Positions 1 through 7,628 of a DNA stretch of 64,000 nucleotides are shown piece after piece. The position numbers were made by a program, and so were the translations under genes. Each line of letters starts with the position of its first letter. Within the stretch, counting starts at the first letter, position 1. Source of the DNA: an uncultured Lachnospiraceae bacterium (lineage in GTDB: Bacteria; Bacillota; Clostridia; Lachnospirales; Lachnospiraceae). The notes under the pieces were generated by a model. That model had not been told where the DNA came from. It saw only the letters and a program-made list of their open reading frames with translations, and searched no databases. The DNA lies in contig CAJKGK010000010.1 of the NCBI GenBank assembly GCA_905199445.1, forward strand, positions 1-64,000, given 5' to 3'.

Positions 1-60
1 CATTTTTAATATCATTCTTACACTGGTTATCTATTATATTAATATAAAATTTCCAATAAT

Positions 61-1401
61 TCAATCAATTCTTTCGCAAATCACAAAATCTTCTTTGATT
101 TTACCGCCGAGTTTTCCGCAGATAATCATATTTTCCCGGCCACCGTCTCCATCAGTGGCCACCTTAATATATTCCTTTGTATGTCCGGACATATAGATTT
201 TGCCGTCAATATTGACCTGCTCTTCCAAAAGAACCTCCACCTTTTTGTGCTGCCACTGACGGATAAAGGCATCTTCCATTTTTGCCGCCAGCGCAATCAG
301 TTTTTCACTGCGCCTTGACTTTACCTGCTCATCCACCTGGTCTGACATGGCAGCTGCTTTTGTCCCGTGTCTTTTAGAATATTTGAAAATATGCATTTGT
401 GCAAAACCGACCTTTTCCACAAAATCCATTGTCTGGTCAAATTCCTCATCGGTTTCTCCCGGAAAACCTGCAATTACGTCCGTGGTAATGGCCGGATGAT
501 CAAAATACCGGCGCAGCAAACTGCAGCTGTCCATATACGCCTGGGTCGTATACCGACGGTTCATGCGGCGCAGCGTGGCGTCACAGCCACTTTGAAGAGA
601 CAGATGAAAATGGGGGCATACCTGATCAATGGCAGATAATCTTTGTACAAATTCTTCTGTGACAATCCTGGGTTCCAAAGATCCCAGCCGAATCCGCATA
701 AGACCCGGTATTTTTGCCAAAGCCTCAATCAACTCAATTAAATGCGCATCTCTTTTATGATTATATTCTTCCCCACTAAAATCCAGTCCATAAGAAGAAA
801 TATGAATTCCAGTAAGTACTATTTCTTTATAGCCCCTGGCTGTAAGCGTACAAACCTCCTCAATAATATCCTCAGCCCGCCTGCTGCGTACACGACCTCT
901 GGCAAAAGGAATAATGCAATAAGAGCAAAACTGATTACATCCATCTTGAATTTTAATATAAGCCCTTGTATGCTCACTGACCCTGGTAATATGCAGCTGT
1001 TCATATTCACTGGTATGATTAATATCCATCACGGTTTCACACTCAGTCTTCCGGTTATTTTTTATAAATTCTTCAACAATTTCGACAATTCTGACTTTAT
1101 TGTTATTTCCCACAATTAAGTCGATTTCCGGATCTGCCTCCAATACCTCTCTGGCAGACTGAACATAGCAGCCAACAGCCACAATCACGGCTTCAGGGTT
1201 CTTTTTACGTGCCCGGTGAAGCATTTGTCTGGACTTTCGGTCTGCCATATTGGTCACTGTACATGTATTTATAATATAAATATCGGCAGCATCCTGAAAA
1301 TTTTTGGTTACATAGCCGGCATTTGTAAATAATTCTTCCATCGCATCGGTTTCATATTGGTTCACTTTACATCCCAATGTGCAAAATGCCACACTTTTCA
1401 T
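61..1401 (-). CDS. mtaB: tRNA t6A37 methylthiotransferase MtaB
   Basis: Radical-SAM enzyme that adds a methylthio group to N6-threonylcarbamoyladenosine at position 37 of tRNAs reading ANN codons, in the cytoplasm. The 446-residue protein has the expected three parts. An N-terminal UPF0004 domain carries cluster cysteines near C11, C47 and C78. The radical-SAM core has the CxxxCxxC motif at C155, C159 and C162. A C-terminal TRAM-like segment starts at about residue 386. Length is normal for MtaB and shorter than the fused eukaryotic forms. The ATG has GGAGG nine bases upstream. In Bacillus mtaB closes the hrcA-dnaK operon; here thiI and an opposite-strand gene separate it from that cluster, so it probably has its own promoter. 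Confidence 0.93.
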   Translation of the reverse strand: MKSVAFCTLGCKVNQYETDAMEELFTNAGYVTKNFQDAADIYIINTCTVTNMADRKSRQMLHRARKKNPEAVIVAVGCYVQSAREVLEADPEIDLIVGNNNKVRIVEIVEEFIKNNRKTECETVMDINHTSEYEQLHITRVSEHTRAYIKIQDGCNQFCSYCIIPFARGRVRSRRAEDIIEEVCTLTARGYKEIVLTGIHISSYGLDFSGEEYNHKRDAHLIELIEALAKIPGLMRIRLGSLEPRIVTEEFVQRLSAIDQVCPHFHLSLQSGCDATLRRMNRRYTTQAYMDSCSLLRRYFDHPAITTDVIAGFPGETDEEFDQTMDFVEKVGFAQMHIFKYSKRHGTKAAAMSDQVDEQVKSRRSEKLIALAAKMEDAFIRQWQHKKVEVLLEEQVNIDGKIYMSGHTKEYIKVATDGDGGRENMIICGKLGGKIKEDFVICERID

Positions 1402-1485
1402 ACATCATTCCTCCATTTGTAACATTTATACGGTTTCGTTCCCGGTAATTAACAGATATTTTACAATGACTTTTCGAATATCGTA

Positions 1486-1514
1486 TTGACTTTTTCCCGC
1501 CCGGATTGTACTAT
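1486..1514 (+). promoter_or_regulatory. Promoter of the HPr-like gene
   Basis: A sigma-A-type promoter with -35 TTGACT (1486-1491), a 17-bp spacer and -10 TACTAT (1509-1514), about 45 bp upstream of the start codon of the small HPr-like gene. Sequence match only; no transcript data. Confidence 0.65.
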
Positions 1515-1558
1515 ATATTTATAAAAAAATATTGAATTAATTAAGGAGGGAGCTTCCT

Positions 1559-1792
1559 ATGAAAACCGTTCAAATATGCCTTGATTCTATCGATAAAGTA
1601 AAATCTTTTGTCAATGAGATCACAAAATTTGATACAGATTTTGATCTTATTTCCGGCAGATATGTGATCGATGCCAAGTCAATCATGGGTATATTCAGCC
1701 TTGACTTATCCAAGCCAATCGATCTGAACATCCATGCAGAAGATAACTACGATGAGATTCTTAAAGTTCTTGAACCATTCATCGTTAAATAA
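1559..1792 (+). CDS. HPr-like protein lacking the catalytic histidine
   Basis: A 77-residue HPr-fold protein. The regulatory segment AKSIMGIFSL is intact at residues 39-48, with S41 at the place of HPr Ser46. The N-terminal GLHARP motif holding the phosphoryl-accepting His15 is absent; that stretch reads LDSIDKVKSF. It therefore cannot take phosphate from enzyme I in the usual way, but could still be a substrate of HPr kinase or a Crh-like co-regulator (inference; Crh keeps Ser46 and lacks His15). An AAGGAGGGAG ribosome binding site precedes the ATG. The gene stands alone on the plus strand, with its own promoter and terminator, inside a minus-strand cluster. A housekeeping HPr must be encoded elsewhere. 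Confidence 0.75.
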   Translation: MKTVQICLDSIDKVKSFVNEITKFDTDFDLISGRYVIDAKSIMGIFSLDLSKPIDLNIHAEDNYDEILKVLEPFIVK

Positions 1793-1837
1793 CATGCTAA
1801 TTAAACATTCATAAAAAATCAGAAAATTCATTAATTT

Positions 1838-1866
1838 AAGGATGTCCTTCCGGACATCCTTTTTAT
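1838..1866 (+). terminator. Intrinsic terminator after the HPr-like gene
   Basis: A 10-bp perfect stem (1838-1847 with 1852-1861), a TTCC loop and a T-rich tail on the plus strand. It lies between convergent genes, so it may also limit transcription arriving from thiI, although the minus-strand T-run is poor. Confidence 0.85.
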
Positions 1867-1905
1867 TTTTAAATTTCCCTTCAATAACCAAAGGGATACT
1901 GCCCT

Positions 1906-3084
1906 TTACTCGCACATCACAATTTCACGGCTCTCTATGGCAGTCTTCATCAAATCCTCAATCACATCATCCAGATGACGTTCTGACCGTTCGATCACAC
2001 GGATATTGGGTTTCGTTACCGGATGCTTTGCCACAAAAATCGTACAGCAGTCTTCATACGGAAGAATAGATGTTTCAAAAGCACCGATCTGTTCAGAAAC
2101 AGCGACAATATCATTTTTATCAAACCCGATCACCGGACGGTAAACAGGCATCGTACATACCGCGTTGGTTGCAGCCAGGCTCTGCAATGTCTGACTGGCC
2201 ACCTGTCCGATGCTCTCTCCGGTAATTAATCCCAGTGCGCCATCTTCTCTGGCAATATGTTCCGCAATCTTCATCATATACCGACGCATAATAATGGTCA
2301 GCTCATCATGAGGGCATTTATCATAAATCGCCAGCTGAATATCTGTAAAATTCACAATATTAAGCTTCACCGGTCCAGCATATTTTGCCACAATTTTTGC
2401 CAGATCCACGACTTTTTGTTTTGCCCGTTCACTTGTATATGGCGGGGCATGGAAATAGGTGGCATCGATCTTTACACCTCTTTTGGCAATCATATAGCCG
2501 GCAACAGGGCTGTCAATACCTCCGGACAACAAAAGCATGGCTTTGCCGTTGGTGCCTACAGGCATACCGCCTGGTCCTGGAATAGACAGGGAATAAATGT
2601 ACGTTTTTTTCCGGATTTCAATGTTTAAAAAAACATCCGGATGATGAACATCCACAGAAAGTTCAGGAAAACGGTTTAACAGGTATTCACCCATATCGGC
2701 ATTAATTTCCATAGACTTCTTGGGATAATGCTTATCCGCCCTGCGGGCTTCCACCTTAAAGGTAAGATGGGCATTTCCATAAACCTGATCCATGTAATCG
2801 CCCACGGCTAAGGTCAGGTTCTCCCAGCTGTTATCCTCACAATGAACAACCGGACAGATCGCTACAATCCCAAATACCCGCTTTAAGGCTTCAATAACTT
2901 CGTCATAATCATAATCGGTCAGAGCATCCACATAAATACGGCCCTGTTCCTTTGTCACATCAAATTCTCCGCAGTCCCTGAGGGCAAACTGAATCTGACG
3001 CATCAGCGCATCCTCAAACAGATACCGGTTCTTGCCTTTGATTCCAATCTCACCATACTTAATTAAAAAGGCTTTATAAAACAT
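1906..3084 (-). CDS. thiI: tRNA 4-thiouridine synthase / thiamine sulfur transferase ThiI
   Basis: Uses ATP to adenylate U8 of tRNA and replaces its oxygen with sulfur delivered by a cysteine desulfurase; in some bacteria it also supplies sulfur for the thiamine thiazole. The 392-residue protein has a ferredoxin-like N-terminus, a THUMP domain at about 60-165 and the PP-loop SGGIDSP at residues 187-193. It ends with the thiolase-like EDCC segment and lacks the C-terminal rhodanese domain of the enterobacterial enzyme, as is usual in Firmicutes. The start codon directly abuts the stop of the upstream desulfurase gene, so the two are translationally coupled and the desulfurase is its likely sulfur donor. 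Confidence 0.95.
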   Translation of the reverse strand: MFYKAFLIKYGEIGIKGKNRYLFEDALMRQIQFALRDCGEFDVTKEQGRIYVDALTDYDYDEVIEALKRVFGIVAICPVVHCEDNSWENLTLAVGDYMDQVYGNAHLTFKVEARRADKHYPKKSMEINADMGEYLLNRFPELSVDVHHPDVFLNIEIRKKTYIYSLSIPGPGGMPVGTNGKAMLLLSGGIDSPVAGYMIAKRGVKIDATYFHAPPYTSERAKQKVVDLAKIVAKYAGPVKLNIVNFTDIQLAIYDKCPHDELTIIMRRYMMKIAEHIAREDGALGLITGESIGQVASQTLQSLAATNAVCTMPVYRPVIGFDKNDIVAVSEQIGAFETSILPYEDCCTIFVAKHPVTKPNIRVIERSERHLDDVIEDLMKTAIESREIVMCE

Positions 3085-4263
3085 TTACTTTCTTCCTCCT
3101 GGTGTAAAACGGCGAAGCATCGGCACAATGGCCTTCAATGCTTCAATACAATAATCAATTTCTTCTTTGGTTGTCTCATAGGAAAAGCTAAACCGAATCG
3201 TGGCATCCAGATATTTTTTCTCCACACCGATCGCCTTTAAGGTTCCGCTGACTGCCGGATGGTTGGACGAACAGGCAGAACCGGAAGACACATAAATACC
3301 GCGTTCCTCCAACGCATGTAAAAGAACCTCTGCGCGCACATCCTCAAAGCTGACACTGACAATATGGGGTGCAGGGCCAAAAAAACCTTCTTCCCGCTGT
3401 AAAAATCCGTTGATTTGAATGCGCTCCAGACTTCCGATCTGCTGAATAAAATATGCTCTCAGCTCATACAGACGATCCAGTTTTTCTTCGAGGCTGTCAT
3501 AGGTACACCTGACCGCTTCACAAAGACCTGCAATGCCCGGAACATTTTCCGTACCGGAACGCATATCCTTCTGCTGTCCACCGCCTAAAATCAGAGGACG
3601 CACCTTGACCTTATCCTTTATATACAAAAAGCCACAACCTTTGGGGCCATGCAGTTTATGGCCACTGACAGACAACATATCAATCCCCAGTCTTTTGGGA
3701 TAAATACGCATTTTTCCAAAACCCTGAATGGCATCCACATGGTAAAGTGTGCCAGGATTCACCGCTTTGACAATCCTGCCAATCTTATCCAAAGGCTCAA
3801 TGGTTCCGATCTCGTTGTTTACACACATCACGGAAACAATGATCGTATCCGGCCGAATGGCTGCCCTCAGCCCATCCAAGTCTATCGTTCCCATGGCATC
3901 CACAGGCAGGTATGTCACTTCAAATCCGTTATTCTCCAGTTCAAATAACGGATTATATACAGAAGCATGCTCGATCCTCGTTGTTATGATATGCTTTCCT
4001 GCTCTCTGATTTGCCAACGCACCGCCGATTAAGGCCATATTGTTGGATTCCGTACCACCGGAGGTAAAAATAATTTCCTTTTCATCAACCTTCATCACAC
4101 GGGCAATGGTCTCCCGGGCAGACCGTATATACTTTTCGGCATCAACGCCTTTCATATGAAGGGAGGACGGATTTCCGTAATTGACCTGCATGGCTTCTGT
4201 CATCACACGGCACACACTGTCATACACCCTTGTCGTGGCGGCATTATCAAAATAGATTTCCAT
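3085..4263 (-). CDS. Cysteine desulfurase (NifS/IscS family)
   Basis: PLP enzyme that takes sulfur from cysteine as a persulfide and yields alanine. With the start placed at the ATG at 4263 (AAGGAG four bases upstream) it has 392 residues and begins MEIYFDNAATT, the usual N-terminus. The PLP lysine is about K203 in SGHKLHGPKG, and the persulfide cysteine about C331 in SSGSACSS. A longer in-frame start adds eight residues but has no good ribosome site. No gap separates it from thiI, which marks it as the dedicated ThiI partner (NifZ-like role) rather than the general Fe-S enzyme; no iscU or sufU lies nearby. Confidence 0.93.
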   Translation of the reverse strand: MEIYFDNAATTRVYDSVCRVMTEAMQVNYGNPSSLHMKGVDAEKYIRSARETIARVMKVDEKEIIFTSGGTESNNMALIGGALANQRAGKHIITTRIEHASVYNPLFELENNGFEVTYLPVDAMGTIDLDGLRAAIRPDTIIVSVMCVNNEIGTIEPLDKIGRIVKAVNPGTLYHVDAIQGFGKMRIYPKRLGIDMLSVSGHKLHGPKGCGFLYIKDKVKVRPLILGGGQQKDMRSGTENVPGIAGLCEAVRCTYDSLEEKLDRLYELRAYFIQQIGSLERIQINGFLQREEGFFGPAPHIVSVSFEDVRAEVLLHALEERGIYVSSGSACSSNHPAVSGTLKAIGVEKKYLDATIRFSFSYETTKEEIDYCIEALKAIVPMLRRFTPGGRK

Positions 4264-4301
4264 AAAACTCTCCTTAATTCCTTTCACAGATCAGACCTGT
4301 C

Positions 4302-5039
4302 TTATTGATCCAGTTCAAACATCAAAACTGACAAAATCGCCAATCCTGCGGTCTCAGTCCGAAGAATCCGGCGTCCCAGAGTCATGGGCTGTATACCGGC
4401 TTCAGTAGCCAGCTCAATCTCTCCTTCCTCGAAGCCTCCTTCCGGACCGATGAATATACCGATACTTCTTTTACCCCTCATTTGTCCGATCAGCGACCTT
4501 GCTGCCTCCATCCCTTTAGCTTTTTCATAGGGAATCAGTCCGGCCTCCAATGCTTTCGCCAAAGCCAGTGCCTCTTTAAAACTTACAGGTGTATGAATTT
4601 GAGGAATCAGGGCCCGCCCCGACTGTTTTGCTGCACTTTCGGCAATTTGCTGCCACCGGGCAGTTTTTTTTGTCTCCTTTTTCGCATCCAAGCGGACAAT
4701 CGTACGCCCGGTCACAACCGGGATAACCTGATAGACACCCAGTTCTACAGCCTTTTGGATAATCAGCTCCATCTTGTCGCCCTTGGGAAGTCCCTGGAAA
4801 AGATACAGCTTTGTATCCAGTTCCACATAAGAATCCCAGGAATTTTCTATATGCACCACAACCCGTTCTCGATCCAGCTGTTGTATGGTTCCGAAATAGT
4901 CTTTTCCGCAGCCGTCACTGACGGAAATTTCATCGCCGCAGTTCATACGCAGGACATTTTTAATATGATTGACATCACCGCCGGTAATCTCGATCAACCC
5001 ATCGCCCACCTGAGCCGGGGACACAAAAAATCTGGGCAT
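4302..5039 (-). CDS. rsmE: 16S rRNA (uracil1498-N3)-methyltransferase RsmE
   Basis: SPOUT-class methyltransferase modifying U1498 of 16S rRNA in the decoding centre of the 30S subunit, with S-adenosylmethionine. The 245-residue product begins MPRFFVSPAQ, the family's usual N-terminal PUA-like domain. The C-terminal knot holds IGPEGGFEEGEIE and LGRRILRTETAGLAILS, the SAM-binding signature. An upstream in-frame codon would add 13 residues; I chose the ATG at 5039 for the family N-terminus and the GGAG before it. It follows prmA as in Bacillus (yqeT-yqeU), so it belongs to the extended dnaK cluster. Confidence 0.93.
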   Translation of the reverse strand: MPRFFVSPAQVGDGLIEITGGDVNHIKNVLRMNCGDEISVSDGCGKDYFGTIQQLDRERVVVHIENSWDSYVELDTKLYLFQGLPKGDKMELIIQKAVELGVYQVIPVVTGRTIVRLDAKKETKKTARWQQIAESAAKQSGRALIPQIHTPVSFKEALALAKALEAGLIPYEKAKGMEAARSLIGQMRGKRSIGIFIGPEGGFEEGEIELATEAGIQPMTLGRRILRTETAGLAILSVLMFELDQ

Positions 5040-5186
5040 ACCCTTTTCACTCCGTTCTTTTACCGTCTTCACACACAATCAAACACTGTGTACAAGAAAA
5101 TTTTAACCTATGACCTCTAACTCTGACTTATGATATCATAAACCAGTCAGGGGAATCAATAGTTACTTTTCAGCTGCCATCAATCG

Positions 5187-6140
5187 TCACTTTTTCGCCG
5201 TAAACGACACCCATTCTCCGGAACGTGTCACTTCAATAATTTCAAAACCATTGGCCAAAAGCGCTTCCCGCACAGCAGATTCTTTTGTATCAATAATTCC
5301 TGAAGAAATAAAAAGTGCTCCCGGCTTCATATTATCCCCAATTACAGCAGACAAAGGAATAATCACATCGGCTAAAATATTGGCCACAACAATATCATAC
5401 CTGTGCTCACCCATAGACTTTCTAAAATCGGCATCACTGATCACGTCCCCGCAGGCCAGCTCATAGCAGTTCATGTCCAGATGGTTGACACCTGCATTTT
5501 CCGCTGCCGCCTCCACCGCATGCGGATCAATATCCGTAGCCGCTGCGCTCTTGGCCCCAAGCATAAGCCCGATAATCGATAAAATACCGCTGCCGCAGCC
5601 CACATCAAACAATTCATGCTCCGGTTTCAGATATTTTTTCAGCTGCGTAATACACAGACGTGTTGTATGATGCATTCCTGTGCCAAAGGAAGTTCCTGGA
5701 TCCAGTTGTACAACCAGCGTATCCGGCTCCACATTTTCAAGGGTTTCCCATGTTGGTTTAATCATAATATGGTCATCCACCTTAAATGGCTTCCAATATT
5801 TTTTCCAGTTATTCATCCAGTCCTCATCTGCAGTCTGGGATACCGCAATCGCAGCCTCACCGATATCAACAAAATCTTCCAGTGCTTTGACCGCCTCCAA
5901 AACCTTTTGCAATGTATCCTCATGATCTTTTTCAGGTTCTATATAAAATGACACATAGGCCTTCCCATCATCCGGTCCCAGATCCGGAAGAATGTCGATG
6001 AACATTTTCTTTTTGTCTTCTTCTGACAGGGGAATTTTATCTTCAATTTCAATACCTTCGATTCCCAGTTCACCCAGCGTATAGCTGATCAGATCCACAG
6101 CCTCTGTTGTTGTTGTCAGTGTATACTTATTCCATTTCAT
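5187..6140 (-). CDS. prmA: Ribosomal protein L11 methyltransferase PrmA
   Basis: Trimethylates lysines of ribosomal protein L11 using SAM. The 317-residue protein has the family N-terminal L11-recognition domain, the substrate segment MIKPTWE, a DPGTSFGTGMHHTT motif and a Rossmann methyltransferase core with ELFDVGCGSGILSI. Length matches the family. It lies directly downstream of dnaJ, its conserved neighbour in Firmicutes, but a strong terminator intervenes (6197-6230), so expression is probably only partly coupled to the heat-shock operon. Confidence 0.94.
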   Translation of the reverse strand: MKWNKYTLTTTTEAVDLISYTLGELGIEGIEIEDKIPLSEEDKKKMFIDILPDLGPDDGKAYVSFYIEPEKDHEDTLQKVLEAVKALEDFVDIGEAAIAVSQTADEDWMNNWKKYWKPFKVDDHIMIKPTWETLENVEPDTLVVQLDPGTSFGTGMHHTTRLCITQLKKYLKPEHELFDVGCGSGILSIIGLMLGAKSAAATDIDPHAVEAAAENAGVNHLDMNCYELACGDVISDADFRKSMGEHRYDIVVANILADVIIPLSAVIGDNMKPGALFISSGIIDTKESAVREALLANGFEIIEVTRSGEWVSFTAKK

Positions 6141-6196
6141 AATTTTTCTCCTTTATGCAGTCAGTAAAAAACACGGCCGCCAGGCCTACGACTTAG

Positions 6197-6230
6197 AAAA
6201 AGGCAGTCTCCAAAAGAAACCGCCTTTTTT
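6197..6230 (-). terminator. Terminator after dnaJ
   Basis: Read on the minus strand, GGCGGTTTC pairs with GAGACTGCC using G-U pairs around a short loop, followed by a T-run. The plus-strand copy would hold mismatches where the minus strand has G-U pairs, so the element is a minus-strand terminator closing hrcA-grpE-dnaK-dnaJ. Confidence 0.85.
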
Positions 6231-6294
6231 ATCATAGCACACTCCTGCAAAGAGTGCAATTATTGATTATGTTCAGTTTTTATTTATAAATCCA

Positions 6295-7491
6295 TCAATC
6301 ATCTGGATCCAGGGCTTCCTTTACTTTATCCATAAAGCTTTTTTTCTTCTTTGGCTCACCACTGGCAGAGCCGGAAGCTGAGGCTATATGGCCGCCGTGC
6401 TCACCATTTAAGGAAGCATCAAATTGTTTCAGCAATTCCTTTTGTTCATGATTCAAACGTTCCGGAACCTTAACAACAAGTGTCACATAATGATCTCCAC
6501 GAATATTTTTATTTCTGAGTGTAGGCACACCTTTCCCCTTTAAGCGAATTCGAGTATCTGTCTGCGTTCCTGCAGGGATCGTGTGCACGATCTCTCCATC
6601 CACGGTCTGAATACGGATATCGCCGCCAAGCGCTGCCTCTGCAAAGGAAATCGGAACCGTTGAATAGATATCAAAATCCTGACGCTGAAAAATCGGATGG
6701 CGATCCACAGTCACGCCCACAAGCAGATCACCTCTTGGGCCGCCATTGGTTCCCGGCTCACCTTTGCCTCTGATTCGAACGCTCTGTCCACTGTCAATAC
6801 CGGCAGGAATAGGGATCTCAATCGTCTTTTTATTTTTAACATAACCGCTGCCGCCACAGTCCACACATTTTTCCTTCACCACTTTGCCTGTACCATGACA
6901 GTCCGGACAAGTCTGAACATTACGCACCTGGCCAAACAAAGACTGCTGAGTAAAGACAACCTGACCCTTACCGCCGCACTTTGGACAGGTCTCTGGCTGT
7001 GTTCCCGGCTTTGCACCGGTACCATGACAATGGGGACATTCATCCTTCAGATTAATTTCAATCCGTTTATCAACACCAAAAACCGCTTCCATAAAGGAAA
7101 TACGCATATTAATCTTTACATTTGCCCCCTGCATAGGCCCATTATAGGCTTTTCTGCTTCGGCCTCCGCCAAACAAATCGCCGAAAATATCGCCAAAAAT
7201 GTCGCCCATATCGCCGCCAAAATCAAATCCGCCAAATCCGCCGCCACCTGCGCCGCCCTGCTCAAATGCGGCATGGCCGAACTGGTCATACTGACGACGG
7301 GTTTCAGGGTCACTTAATATTTTATAGGCTTCTGAAGCCTCTTTGAATTTGACTTCAGCCTCCTTATCTCCAGGGTTCGCATCCGGATGGTACTTTTTTG
7401 CCAGCTGACGATATGCCTTTTTAAGTTCAGCATCTGTGGCATTTTTGGATACACCCAGGACCTCATAATAATCTCTTTTTGTATCTGCCAT
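6295..7491 (-). CDS. dnaJ: Chaperone DnaJ (Hsp40)
   Basis: Co-chaperone that delivers unfolded clients to DnaK and stimulates its ATPase. The 398-residue protein is a complete type I Hsp40. It has a J domain at 1-70 with HPD at 35-37, a Gly/Phe linker at about 73-110, and four CxxCxGxG zinc motifs at about 152-159, 169-176, 195-202 and 209-216. The two-lobed client-binding C-terminal domain follows, with a short Ser/Gly/Lys-rich tail. Fourth gene of the CIRCE-controlled operon; a GC-rich hairpin lies in the dnaK-dnaJ gap. Confidence 0.97.
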   Translation of the reverse strand: MADTKRDYYEVLGVSKNATDAELKKAYRQLAKKYHPDANPGDKEAEVKFKEASEAYKILSDPETRRQYDQFGHAAFEQGGAGGGGFGGFDFGGDMGDIFGDIFGDLFGGGRSRKAYNGPMQGANVKINMRISFMEAVFGVDKRIEINLKDECPHCHGTGAKPGTQPETCPKCGGKGQVVFTQQSLFGQVRNVQTCPDCHGTGKVVKEKCVDCGGSGYVKNKKTIEIPIPAGIDSGQSVRIRGKGEPGTNGGPRGDLLVGVTVDRHPIFQRQDFDIYSTVPISFAEAALGGDIRIQTVDGEIVHTIPAGTQTDTRIRLKGKGVPTLRNKNIRGDHYVTLVVKVPERLNHEQKELLKQFDASLNGEHGGHIASASGSASGEPKKKKSFMDKVKEALDPDD

Positions 7492-7592
7492 GACTTACCT
7501 CATCTCACCTTCTGCACTAATTCTATTCACACAAAATGAGGATGCCAAAAGAAAACCTTTCCGCCCCTTTTAACAACCTCATTTTTTAAGCT

Positions 7593-7612
7593 GCGCCGGA
7601 AAAATCCGGCGC
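7593..7612 (-). other. GC-rich hairpin in the dnaK-dnaJ gap
   Basis: Perfect 8-bp arms (7593-7600 and 7605-7612) with an AAAA loop between the dnaK stop and dnaJ start. No uninterrupted T-run follows on the minus strand. It fits a partial attenuator or an RNA-processing/stabilising stem that lowers dnaJ relative to dnaK (inference). Confidence 0.5.
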
Positions 7613-7628
7613 CTGCTTTAACTATCAA

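Noticed and set aside
4482..5120. 212-codon plus-strand open frame antisense to rsmE
   Set aside because: Complete shadow of rsmE; no ribosome site and a composition (Phe/Cys/His/Pro-rich) typical of reverse-frame translation.
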